Assembly: GCA_022539475.1 (NCBI GenBank)
Contig: VCMS01000014.1
Coordinates: 124,001 to 188,000 of the forward strand
From: Gracilaria domingensis
Taxonomy: Eukaryota; Rhodophyta; Florideophyceae; Gracilariales; Gracilariaceae
DNA length: 64,000 bases
Direction of reading: 5' to 3'
The position numbers and the translations under genes are program-made. The notes beneath the pieces are model-generated. The model was not told the DNA's origin, searched no databases, and saw nothing but the letters and a program-made list of their open reading frames with translations. Shown piece by piece: positions 38,552 through 46,848 of the stretch; the first letter of the stretch is position 1; each line of letters opens with the position of its first letter.

Positions 38552-39889
38552 ATGATGAGATTGCACTTCGCGTTCTTCCTTCTAGTAGCATCGTTCTCGG
38601 TTGCTAGCGCCGGAATGTACGGCGAGTACGTCACCGAATTGACGCCGTCAAACTTTGATGATCTTGTCATTAAGTCCACAGAGACCTGGCTCGTGAAATT
38701 CTATGCCCCCTGGTGTGGACATTGTCAACAATCAGCCCCGGCTTTTTCAAAAGCTGCCAAGAAACTACACGGCGTCGCACGCCTTGGCGTCGTCAACTGT
38801 GATGAACACAAGGAGATTGCGCAACGTTTCTCCATTCAGGGTTTCCCCACTATAAAGGTCTTCAAAGGTGAGGGAAAGAAGGCAAGGAGACCATCAGATT
38901 ATAATCAAGCACGTTCGTCGTCTGCCTTTGTGGATCACATCAAATACATCATGCCGAGTTTTGTCGCCCGGGTGAAGCCGTCTGGTGTGCAAGCATTTTT
39001 CAATGATCTACCAAAGCTTCCTCATGTATTATTATTCACTGATAAGAAGTCCACTTCCCCTCTGTACAAGGGGCTTTCTGCCAGATTCAAGGGGCGCCTG
39101 TCTTTTGGTGAGGTCCGCAAGTCAGAGGCAAAGCATGTTCCTGAACAGTATTCAGTCAATTCCTTCCCTACTCTGCTTGCATTTAGTGCCGGAGAAAGCG
39201 AGCCCACATCTGCTCATACGTTCGATGGCAAGATGGATCCCGATTCTTTGCTGAAATTCTTTGAGGGCGTTGCGGGCCACCAAATGAATTCCACAGACGG
39301 TACTGGCGTAAGTGGCGAAGAGAAAAGTAGTGAATCGGAGCGCGTCTTTGCTCAGCCGAAGGCTTACTCTGGAGAGGTTCACACCATTGTGGGTCGAAAG
39401 CAGTTTGAGGAGCTTTGTGACGCGCGAAAGGATGGACGAATGTGTGTCCTAGCGGTCTTGAAGGACGGCGAATCACACGCTGTCTTCAAAGATATTGGAG
39501 ATGTTGCGCAAAAATATCAGTATGACAACATGGCGTTCTCAGTAATCGACGGAAATGACAACCGCGCTCGCGAGTATGCAACGGCCTTTGGAATTCCTGA
39601 AGCGGAAGATGGCGTTGTAGTTATACGAGCAAGGAAGCGCAAGTACACAAAACTGGCAGGAGTGGTTGGCTCCAATGAAATCAGTGCGTTCTTGGATCGG
39701 ATTGTCGGAGGAGATGCTCACTGGAGCAAACTAAAGAGTGAGCTGCCAGAATGGGAAACCCCCGAAGAAATGGCGCAGGAGAAAGAGAGTGAGAGTGAAG
39801 TAACAGTAGCAGATGAGGAGCCTGAACAGTGTGGTACAGAACCACCAAAGGACAGTGGTTCTTGCAGTGCACCAAAAGATGATTTGTAG
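38552..39889 (+). CDS. Protein disulfide isomerase, PDIA6-like, with a single active thioredoxin domain
   Basis: This ER oxidoreductase has 445 residues. Residues 1-20 form a signal peptide (LHFAFFLLVASFSVASAG). The a-type thioredoxin domain has LVKFYAPWCGHCQQ with the active CGHC at 55-58 and the cis-Pro segment GFPTIKVF. The next two thioredoxin-like units lack CxxC: VLLFTDKKSTSPLYKGLS/FPTLLAF, and a C-terminal one with CVLAVLKDGES and the FGIPEAEDGVVVI strand, like the last domain of PDIA6. PDIA6 has two active domains, so one a domain is absent. The tail is acidic and ends KDDL, which would serve as a variant of the KDEL retrieval signal; that is inference. The ATG pair at 38552/38555 fits the signal peptide start. 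Confidence 0.9.
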   Translation: MMRLHFAFFLLVASFSVASAGMYGEYVTELTPSNFDDLVIKSTETWLVKFYAPWCGHCQQSAPAFSKAAKKLHGVARLGVVNCDEHKEIAQRFSIQGFPTIKVFKGEGKKARRPSDYNQARSSSAFVDHIKYIMPSFVARVKPSGVQAFFNDLPKLPHVLLFTDKKSTSPLYKGLSARFKGRLSFGEVRKSEAKHVPEQYSVNSFPTLLAFSAGESEPTSAHTFDGKMDPDSLLKFFEGVAGHQMNSTDGTGVSGEEKSSESERVFAQPKAYSGEVHTIVGRKQFEELCDARKDGRMCVLAVLKDGESHAVFKDIGDVAQKYQYDNMAFSVIDGNDNRAREYATAFGIPEAEDGVVVIRARKRKYTKLAGVVGSNEISAFLDRIVGGDAHWSKLKSELPEWETPEEMAQEKESESEVTVADEEPEQCGTEPPKDSGSCSAPKDDL

Positions 39890-40327
39890 TCGCGCGTACG
39901 TTCTCGGCACCGATAAGTTTCCATCGAACCGTGAGAAACATTGGCACATCCGAATATAGATTGCGGGAATTGCTTCTCTGTTGAGCAAGAGACTACAACA
40001 TTATTAGATGTGCCTGGACATCACTATAATCTTAATCACGTAGGTATTGAATCCTTCCCAAAGGAAATGCACATATAGATGTTCTTGAAAGCACCAAATA
40101 TTGTCCACAACGCGTGTTTGAAGTGGCACAAAGCCCGAACTCTAACAAAAGTAATCATTGGTTCTTAAGGAATGTAGGGAACAGCGATACTGTTGAAGTA
40201 TAAAGGATGCAGTTCCGGCGAATAAGGAATTCGCTAAGAAGCCCAAAGCTTTCACCTCAAAGGTGTGCCTCAGCTTCGCCTATCCAAACACGAGATTTAT
40301 CGTGGAACAATAAGTCCACGACATCAC
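39890..40327. other. Convergent spacer of 0.44 kb
   Basis: This lies between the 3' ends of the PDI and MBOAT genes. No coding region or repeat is recognised. Confidence 0.5.
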
Positions 40328-41344
40328 CTACGTCCTCACCCATTTCCGAAAGGCTTCAGCAAGCTTGGCACCAGCGCCCATCGCCTGAACTCCATTCGCA
40401 GCCATTCCAGTTCGCACCGTGACAGGGACAAATAGAAAGTGAAACAAAATCGAGAGTACGATAAAACTTGTAACTCGGCGCACAATTCCGGGCATTTTCG
40501 ACATGGTTTGCTGCTCGATGAGAACCGCTGTTCCATTAAGAAGAAAGAATGCAAGCCACTCCCCTCTGGAATTTAGAATGCCGCAGTACATGAGTATCAA
40601 TTCGTGAGCAATTCCAGATATGAAGAAGCATGCCATGACAGAACTGGCCTTCGAATAGCCACGCTTTACAAGCGGTTCATACACTCCAACTCGAAGCGCA
40701 TCTGAAACTGTTGCGTTCCATCGCCCACTCCAGAAAGATGCCATGGAGGACGATAGAAAAGGATTTCGAAAGGGAGAAGGACTTCTGACGCCAATAAGGC
40801 CCATACACCCGGACATGATATTAAGGATACCTGAGGCCCCAAACATTACAAACAGAAGACCGCAGACATCTCGGAGAATACCCCCGGCTTCAATAGCATA
40901 CATTGTGAACGGAACGGATTTTGATACACATGCCACATATATAAACCCACGCACGAGTTGATGTACAGGCTCCTCCGCTTTATGACGCTCGGAGGGTATT
41001 GCAGCCGGGACCGCAATTCGCAAAATTGTAGATAGTCTATCCGCCTTGACAGTTTCATGCCTTTCAATTGATGCGATGACATGCAGAGGTGTGGTAAACA
41101 CCAAAGCCAGTGCACCCATGACGCGACCAATAAGGTGAGTTTTCATATCGAAGATAAACCAAGACAAGCCACATAACAAGGAGGACATAGCCAAGCAAAC
41201 CTGAAGCTTTCTGTGATGAGGGAGCTTAGACTGGATCACGAAAACAGTCCAGATCCCGCAAAACAGTTGTAACGCTGTGACAGCAAGAACGCCCCGGCTG
41301 AACTCTAAGATCCATCCTACTGGGTCTTCGTCTAGATCGTGCAT
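40328..41344 (-). CDS. Wax-synthase-like MBOAT acyltransferase
   Basis: Wax synthases of the membrane-bound O-acyltransferase superfamily join fatty alcohols to acyl-CoA in the ER. The 338-residue protein has at least seven hydrophobic segments. The signature region is clear: PFRNPFLSSSMASFWSGRWN followed by VSDALRVGVYEP, which is the P..x..S.xxFWxxRWN motif of plant long-chain-alcohol O-acyltransferases, and FISGIAHELIL with the presumed catalytic His. The C-terminal helices (FIVLSILFHFLFVPV) match the family end. The ATG at 41344 gives a full-length enzyme; a further upstream minus-strand frame (41380-41636) could be an extra exon but does not splice in frame with an obvious acceptor. Sterol acyltransferase activity is the alternative. 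Confidence 0.88.
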   Translation of the reverse strand: MHDLDEDPVGWILEFSRGVLAVTALQLFCGIWTVFVIQSKLPHHRKLQVCLAMSSLLCGLSWFIFDMKTHLIGRVMGALALVFTTPLHVIASIERHETVKADRLSTILRIAVPAAIPSERHKAEEPVHQLVRGFIYVACVSKSVPFTMYAIEAGGILRDVCGLLFVMFGASGILNIMSGCMGLIGVRSPSPFRNPFLSSSMASFWSGRWNATVSDALRVGVYEPLVKRGYSKASSVMACFFISGIAHELILMYCGILNSRGEWLAFFLLNGTAVLIEQQTMSKMPGIVRRVTSFIVLSILFHFLFVPVTVRTGMAANGVQAMGAGAKLAEAFRKWVRT

Positions 41345-42375
41345 TCTGAAATGAATCGAAACAGAACGGTGTTCTTCGAGGTCGATGACACAAGATATCG
41401 AGAGAGGGGGATTCTATTTCGAGTTCTTCCTTTGCGCTTACAACTAATGATTTGAAAGAGTCTCCAATTGCACAGTAGATAGGGTGTCCATGAATCGCTG
41501 TTAAACAGGCGAACTCAAGCAAAGGGAACTTGCTCACCACAAAATTCCAAGCTGAAATGGATAAGTCTTTGGCTCCAAACGGAATGCGGTCCACCGCTTT
41601 CTCTGATGCTTTACCCAAGGGGGAAACACCGCGCATTGTCCTTTAATAGCATTAGTTCTTTCAAACGGCGATGCATCTAAACATCACCAGTACGTACATC
41701 GTCGCCGAGACCAGATTTTTCTGGTCCAACTTCACCCGCTTCAACACACAGTTATAGCTTGTCGTGATGTACTTCCGGTACTGATGATACAACTTGTTTC
41801 AAGATCAATAGTTTAACCAATGGATGACCGCTAATTCTATGGCTACAGGACATTTTCGTTAATGAATGCTAATCTATTTCGGCAAGCGCTGACGACGTCC
41901 GTGGCTAACAGAACGTCAAAATCCCTGCAAATAAACAATGCGCCAATAGAAAAAGATCTTACCATGAGCTTTATCTATGAGAATTTTAACGTTTAAGTGT
42001 CAAACGTTTACCTTGTCAGAGTATCAAAAGCCAGGGACTATTTGTAAGTTGAGATGAAACGGCATACCCGCACTACGCGTAAAAGACTACAATTGCAGCA
42101 ATCTACACCAACATTGCTTAGGTTGTGATGTGATATCTTTTGCTGCAGTTATCTACCCATCAGTGAAACCTTCGTAGATACTGCTGCTAAAGAAGGCGTA
42201 AGAAATAAAATAACACGAAGTGTGGTCGCCCGTCCCTGTGCAAAGTTAACATGTTTCAAGATCCACAGCAGAGAAGCTACAAGTCACACCCCTTTTTTCG
42301 AGATGGTCATCCAACAGTAGCAGCCAAGTTCAAAGTCAGAAATACATTTCCAAGAGGACAGCACTGTAAACATGC
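41345..42375. other. Spacer of 1 kb, with an unassigned minus-strand frame
   Basis: A minus-strand frame from an ATG at 41636 (MRGVSPLGKASEKAVD...) looks fairly protein-like for about 65 codons and ends at a good donor (GTT|GTAAGC, near 41436). No in-frame acceptor into the MBOAT gene was found. The rest, to 42375, is AT-rich with no recognisable gene. Confidence 0.4.
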
Positions 42376-43692
42376 TCAACGTTCCTCGACATATTTCTTG
42401 TGTTTCGTAAGATACTCATCCTCAGCTGCCTCTTTCTTGATATTGCGCGTAACAAACGCTTCCCTGTTCCTTACAATTCGTTCCAAGATGGTCTCCACCG
42501 ATAAGTCCCTCTCCCCTTGAACCTGGGCCAGCAGCTCCAATTTACGAGGAACTTCGTAGGGGTCCGAAGTGCTTACTTCCTTGCTATCCCGCTGATGGTG
42601 TCCGTGGACAACCTTAGTGATGTTCATCGTCTTAATCATGTCCTCCGTAACACACCATGGAGCACCAATAATAACTTCATCCACATAACGACAACTGAGC
42701 ACAGCCAGCGTTCGCTCATGAACGTTCATTATGGGGAAGTTGCTTCCTTTGCGTTCATTGACAGTTGCGTCATCGTGAATGCCAACGAGCAGAAAGTCCC
42801 CCATCTCCTTTGCTTGACGCAAAGTCTCTATGTGACCAGCATGGAACATATCAAATGTTCCGTCACAATACACAACTCTGTCACCCGGTTTCGGCGCTCG
42901 AGGTTCACCAGCAAATTGAATGAGACGGCGTGTAGTAGGAAGAAAGCTGCTGGATCGAGTGAAAGGCTTCTTGCTCTGCAGCGCTTTCTCATCGTCGGAC
43001 ACGGTAGCTTCCGGCAAGCGCGCGATGCCGGTGGGGGAGTGATGTACGTCAAGATGGTGGGACCTAGTGCACAGCAACATTCGACCAACAATGTCAGTGG
43101 AGCTAACGCCTTCCGTGCGTTTGACAGTTCTGAAGCGCCCCATTTCCTTGACGGCTTTATACACATCCTGGCCGTCAGCGCCAATGCATGGATCGTCACC
43201 ATGGACAATGATATCAATCTTGTGCTCTTCAATTAGCTTGACAAGAAACTCCGGGGTGACAACGTAAGGCACGTCGGTGAGGACTTCATCGACCCACTTG
43301 ACGCTGGACACGGCTATGCGACGTTCCTCGTCACTCATAATTGGAGGCCCCTTGTGCTTTCGAATCTCGTGTTCTGGATTGATACCCACGACGAGGACAT
43401 CCCCAAGCGCCTTTGCCTGACGCAAGGCGTTTGCGTGGCCGAAATGCATGCCATCAAAACAGCCGTCCATGTAAACGCGCACGGGGGCATTCTTCTTGGG
43501 CTGGGGAGCGGGGAGGGCGGGGGCGATGCGCGGGCGCGGGTTGGGGAGAGGCTTTTCCAAAGCCAGACCAGGGTCGGACGAACGCAACTTGTAAGTGAAG
43601 TAGGTGCGGGTAAAGTCGTAGACGGTGCGCGCGAAGAAGGCGACCTCGACGAGGTAGAACAAGGTGCTGAGGTCGGTGACCGAGTCAGACAT
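42376..43692 (-). CDS. PCYT2: Ethanolamine-phosphate cytidylyltransferase
   Basis: The enzyme makes CDP-ethanolamine from CTP and phosphoethanolamine, the rate-setting step of the Kennedy route to phosphatidylethanolamine. The 438-residue protein has the diagnostic two cytidylyltransferase domains. Domain 1 has VRVYMDGCFDGMHFGHANALRQAK (HxGH), DVLVVGINPEHEIRKHKGPP and RTEGVSSTDIVGRML. Domain 2 has VVYCDGTFDMFHAGHIETLRQAKEMGD with a second HxGH and NEVHGHHQRDS-like sequence, and lacks the second RTxGxST motif, as in other eukaryotic forms. Residues 10-40 are hydrophobic with few charges and could anchor it in a membrane, as in plant PECT1. I start at the ATG at 43692, past a proline-rich run. 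It is divergent from the farnesyltransferase gene. Confidence 0.94.
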   Translation of the reverse strand: MSDSVTDLSTLFYLVEVAFFARTVYDFTRTYFTYKLRSSDPGLALEKPLPNPRPRIAPALPAPQPKKNAPVRVYMDGCFDGMHFGHANALRQAKALGDVLVVGINPEHEIRKHKGPPIMSDEERRIAVSSVKWVDEVLTDVPYVVTPEFLVKLIEEHKIDIIVHGDDPCIGADGQDVYKAVKEMGRFRTVKRTEGVSSTDIVGRMLLCTRSHHLDVHHSPTGIARLPEATVSDDEKALQSKKPFTRSSSFLPTTRRLIQFAGEPRAPKPGDRVVYCDGTFDMFHAGHIETLRQAKEMGDFLLVGIHDDATVNERKGSNFPIMNVHERTLAVLSCRYVDEVIIGAPWCVTEDMIKTMNITKVVHGHHQRDSKEVSTSDPYEVPRKLELLAQVQGERDLSVETILERIVRNREAFVTRNIKKEAAEDEYLTKHKKYVEER

Positions 43693-44197
43693 GACGGATG
43701 GGCGCGAGCCAAAGACAGGCGAAAGGGGGGGCGAATCGCAAGCAACAGGCCGGATCGACGGGGGGGGTGGGGGGGGGGACGGGGGTAGACGCACGATGGC
43801 TGCGCGCTGAGGGAAGGCGCCCGATCGACGGCCGCGCCGCGTTCACCAATAGATAAGCTCGAGCGCGCGCGCGCGGAGCGAGCGACACGCGTTCCGCTGC
43901 ATTTGCCTGCGCTGGCGATCGTCGTCAACGATTATTCGTGTTTGTGCTCGCTCGCAAGCGCCCGTTGGTCGTCGTGTGCATGGCAACCTGTCCACATTAC
44001 CATTGTATCCGCGGCATTACAGTCGAGCTGTCCCCAAACGACACCGCAATCCACGCAGCACGCGTGTGCGGCACGCATTACGTGTACAGCGCTGCACCGC
44101 TTAGATCTGAATCACAGCGAAGCGCGCGCGTGCGCGCTAACGATACGCGCTTCGAAGCTAACCACGCGCCGCTCAGGCCGCCGCGGCGCTCGGAACG
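43693..44197. promoter_or_regulatory. GC-rich divergent promoter region with a G-run
   Basis: This is 505 bp between the PCYT2 and farnesyltransferase start codons. It contains two long G tracts with single interruptions at about 43760-43784, which could form a G-quadruplex, and many GCGC/CGCG words. It should drive both genes. Confidence 0.55.
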
Positions 44198-45355
44198 ATG
44201 AAACCTTCGCCGCCGTCCAGAGACTACGTGCTGCAGAGAATTCCGCACCAGGGAGTCGTTACCGACTCATGGTCGCTCCAGCGCAACGTGGAGGACCGCG
44301 TCTACGTGCTGCGCCATACCTTTGATCCGGATCGGCCGCTGGTATTGCTGCGGGACAAGCACGTCTCATGGTTGACGCGCAGTCTACATTCGCTGCCGCA
44401 TTCCTTCCATGCCTTTGACGTGATTCAAGGCTGGCTTGCGTTCTGGATTATTCATTCCCTGGATCTGCTCGGCGCTACTATCCCGGCACACACCGCCTCG
44501 CTCGTCGTCAGTCACCTCAAACGATTTGAGGCTCCGGAGGGCGGCTATGGCGGCGGGCCTGGTCAAAGCGCTCATCTTGCCTGCACATTTTCCGCATTCA
44601 TGGCGCTTTGCGCGCTTGGTACGGACGAGGCCTTGGAGTCCATAAACCGTCAAAGAGTCATCAGTTACATCTTGCAGATGAAACAAGAGGATGGCTCTTT
44701 TCGAGTCAGCGCGTGCGGCGAGACCGATGTGCGTGCCATGTATTGTGCTCTTAGCGTCGCCTCTATGCTAGGAGCCTTGGATGAGCACGTGGGCGCGGCG
44801 TTGCGAAAGGACTGCGCCAAGTATCTTTCATCCCTGCAAGCTTTTGATGGCGGCTTGGGCGGGGAGCCTGGCTGTGAAGCGCACGGAGGTAATACATATT
44901 GCGGCACCGCGTCTGCTGTCATACTTCGCGAGAAGGATGCTGTTGATGCCGATAAGATTCTCAACTGGGCTGCTATGCGACAACTGGCCTATGAAGGTGG
45001 CTTTCAAGGGCGTACCAATAAGCTGGTGGACTCTTGTTACGCCTTCTGGGTAGGTTCGCTATTCCCGCTTGTGGCCAGTCTCAAGGGCTCTAAGAGCATC
45101 GCAAGGTTGTTTGATGCAGGTGCTTTGGAACGCTATTTGCTGGAATGTTGTCAGCTTGAGAACGGAGGGATGCGCGATAAACCTGGAGTGCCCCGTGATC
45201 TCATGCACACATGCTACGCGTTGAGTGGCCTTAGTGTGGCTCAGCACTTTGGTGAAGGAGCGGGGGAAGCTAGCCGACTGCGTAGGACGGACCCGGTGTA
45301 CAATCTATGCGTAGACAAGTTTGAAAAGGCATGGTTATACTTCCGTGAAGTATGA
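44198..45355 (+). CDS. FNTB: Protein farnesyltransferase subunit beta
   Basis: The beta subunit carries the catalytic zinc site and farnesyl-diphosphate pocket; with the alpha subunit it farnesylates CaaX proteins. The 385-residue protein shows the alpha-alpha barrel repeats: GGYGGGPGQSAHLACTFSAFMAL, GSFRVSACGETDVRAMYCALSVASML, GGLGGEPGCEAHGGNTYCGTASAVIL, and GGFQGRTNKLVDSCYAFWVG. Zinc ligands are visible as Asp and Cys in LVDSCYAFW and His in LMHTCYALSGLS. The GGFQGR segment with GRxNK is typical of farnesyltransferase rather than geranylgeranyltransferase. Single exon, clear ATG. It is about 50 residues shorter than the human subunit, mainly at the N terminus. Confidence 0.95.
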   Translation: MKPSPPSRDYVLQRIPHQGVVTDSWSLQRNVEDRVYVLRHTFDPDRPLVLLRDKHVSWLTRSLHSLPHSFHAFDVIQGWLAFWIIHSLDLLGATIPAHTASLVVSHLKRFEAPEGGYGGGPGQSAHLACTFSAFMALCALGTDEALESINRQRVISYILQMKQEDGSFRVSACGETDVRAMYCALSVASMLGALDEHVGAALRKDCAKYLSSLQAFDGGLGGEPGCEAHGGNTYCGTASAVILREKDAVDADKILNWAAMRQLAYEGGFQGRTNKLVDSCYAFWVGSLFPLVASLKGSKSIARLFDAGALERYLLECCQLENGGMRDKPGVPRDLMHTCYALSGLSVAQHFGEGAGEASRLRRTDPVYNLCVDKFEKAWLYFREV

Positions 45356-45693
45356 GCATAGACATTTACTACGACATTTAGCTCGTATTAGAATGTACAA
45401 AAGAAGTTGTGGCATGGATTCAGAGTGACTCGCGAGCATGATTGACAAGCCTGTAAACCTATTGAACAAAGCTCTGTAATAGACGCTTATCCTCGCCTCG
45501 CCAAAATATCCTTGCGCTGCATTTGTGGCGGAAAAGCGATGAAGGGCGTCACGGCTGCAACTGAGGTAGATGCGCAGAAACTGCAACCGATGCATCGTGA
45601 AACGAGACAGGCGGTAGCTTTCTCGGCTTCGACAACTTGGCCTCGTTGATGCTTTTGCAAATAGCAGCACTAGGCACACGGTGTTACGCGAAA
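45356..45693. other. Convergent spacer of 338 bp
   Basis: This lies between the 3' ends of FNTB and the PRA1-like gene. Nothing recognisable is present. Confidence 0.5.
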
Positions 45694-46287
45694 CTAGACG
45701 GTAGCTATCTCAGTTTCTACAACGTCAGTCTCGTGAAAAGTTGCATGCAACGCGACGGAAATAGACGAAAGCATGAGAGATGTGATTACGTAGTTGCCGA
45801 TGTCGGTAAGCCAAATAACAAGCAACACCATGAAGGCAACGAGAATCTTGTCTCGCGGCGAAAGACCATTCCTTCGCGCAGACCATCTTTCAACTGCCAA
45901 GTACAGCAACGCGGCGACAATAACGCTCGGAATGGAACGAAGCAGCATGATGGCACAGTAAAACGCAACAATCACCATATAGTTTGCGCGATATACATGT
46001 AGATTCTTTGCAACCCTTTCGCTCAACGCCGCAAACTGTGGCATCGACAAGGCGCGCGTGGAGTAAAACTCATTCCATGGGCGACATTCGCGCCATATGT
46101 TCCGCGCATAGTTGACCAAACGGTCGGTAGTGACGGAGAAAGTCGGCGACGACTCTCCAACATGGTTTAGCTGAACATCCGACACGGCGGCGGTGGGCCG
46201 CGACTTGCTGGCGGATGCGGCGGGCATCTGTTTGGTCTCTGCGTACGCAAGCGTTCGCTCTTCGTCCGCGGCCGAGCCGTAGCTCAT
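45694..46287 (-). CDS. PRA1 family protein (prenylated Rab acceptor)
   Basis: PRA1/Yip3 proteins bind prenylated Rab GTPases at ER and Golgi membranes. The 197-residue protein has a soluble N-terminal half, then the PRA1 core: RPWNEFYSTRALSMPQ, SERVAKNLHVYRANYMVIVAFYCAIMLL and two paired hydrophobic regions (SIPSVIVAALLYLAVERW; ILVAFMVLLVIWLTDIG, then VITSLMLSSISVALHATF). The NLxxYRANY motif is characteristic of the family. The upstream frame is open only with non-ATG codons, so I use the ATG at 46287. The C terminus is acidic and ends without a CaaX box. Its location beside farnesyltransferase may be coincidence. Confidence 0.86.
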   Translation of the reverse strand: MSYGSAADEERTLAYAETKQMPAASASKSRPTAAVSDVQLNHVGESSPTFSVTTDRLVNYARNIWRECRPWNEFYSTRALSMPQFAALSERVAKNLHVYRANYMVIVAFYCAIMLLRSIPSVIVAALLYLAVERWSARRNGLSPRDKILVAFMVLLVIWLTDIGNYVITSLMLSSISVALHATFHETDVVETEIATV

Positions 46288-46848
46288 AATGAGGCTTTTC
46301 TCCACGACAAACGCAGGCTGCAAACGAAAGACGCGGGCAACGAGCGCGACATCCGACAGTCATCGCGTCGAGTCGCGGATGCACGCCCAGCAAAGCTGCT
46401 GCAATTAAGCCGGACACGGGGCCGGCGCGCTGGAAGACGTGGGCACCGCTGATTGGCGGCAGCGTCCACTTGCTTTACGCATCACAGGCCGCCAGTGGAC
46501 ATGGTCTGGCCAGGGGGTCAGCCCAACCTGAGAGACTCAACCAAGGCGCGCGTGGCGCTTGCTGCGCACGCGTCTTCACCATCAACCTCATCCGTGATGA
46601 TCAAGTAAGGCGCCGCTTCCGGATACACCCGTCCGTCACGCCGACTGCTCTAGTCTAGTGGCAGGCCTCCCATCGCGCCGTCCATCCGACACCCTTGTGT
46701 CAAGCTGCAAAACCCACTTCCTGGCACCGGCTTCGCACCGAACGCGTCGTCGCCCCTCTCACCTCTCCACCTTCCAAACCCTTCTACCGTTCAGTCCTTC
46801 TACCGTTCGGTCCTGTTTCTTGCGGCCGGTTAGAAACAGCTGCAGTCC
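46288..46848. promoter_or_regulatory. Divergent promoter region of 0.56 kb
   Basis: This separates the PRA1-like start (minus) and the ATPase protein start (plus). An in-frame TAG (46831-46833) closes the ATPase frame upstream of its ATG. No repeat or RNA gene is seen. Confidence 0.5.

Noticed and set aside
42517-43236. Plus-strand frame of 239 codons
   Set aside because: Antisense to the two conserved cytidylyltransferase domains of PCYT2; no similarity recognised.
44198-45355. Geranylgeranyltransferase beta instead of farnesyltransferase beta
   Set aside because: Overall repeats and the GGFQGRTNKLVDSCYAFW segment fit FNTB best; Rab-type subunits lack the first large helices seen here.
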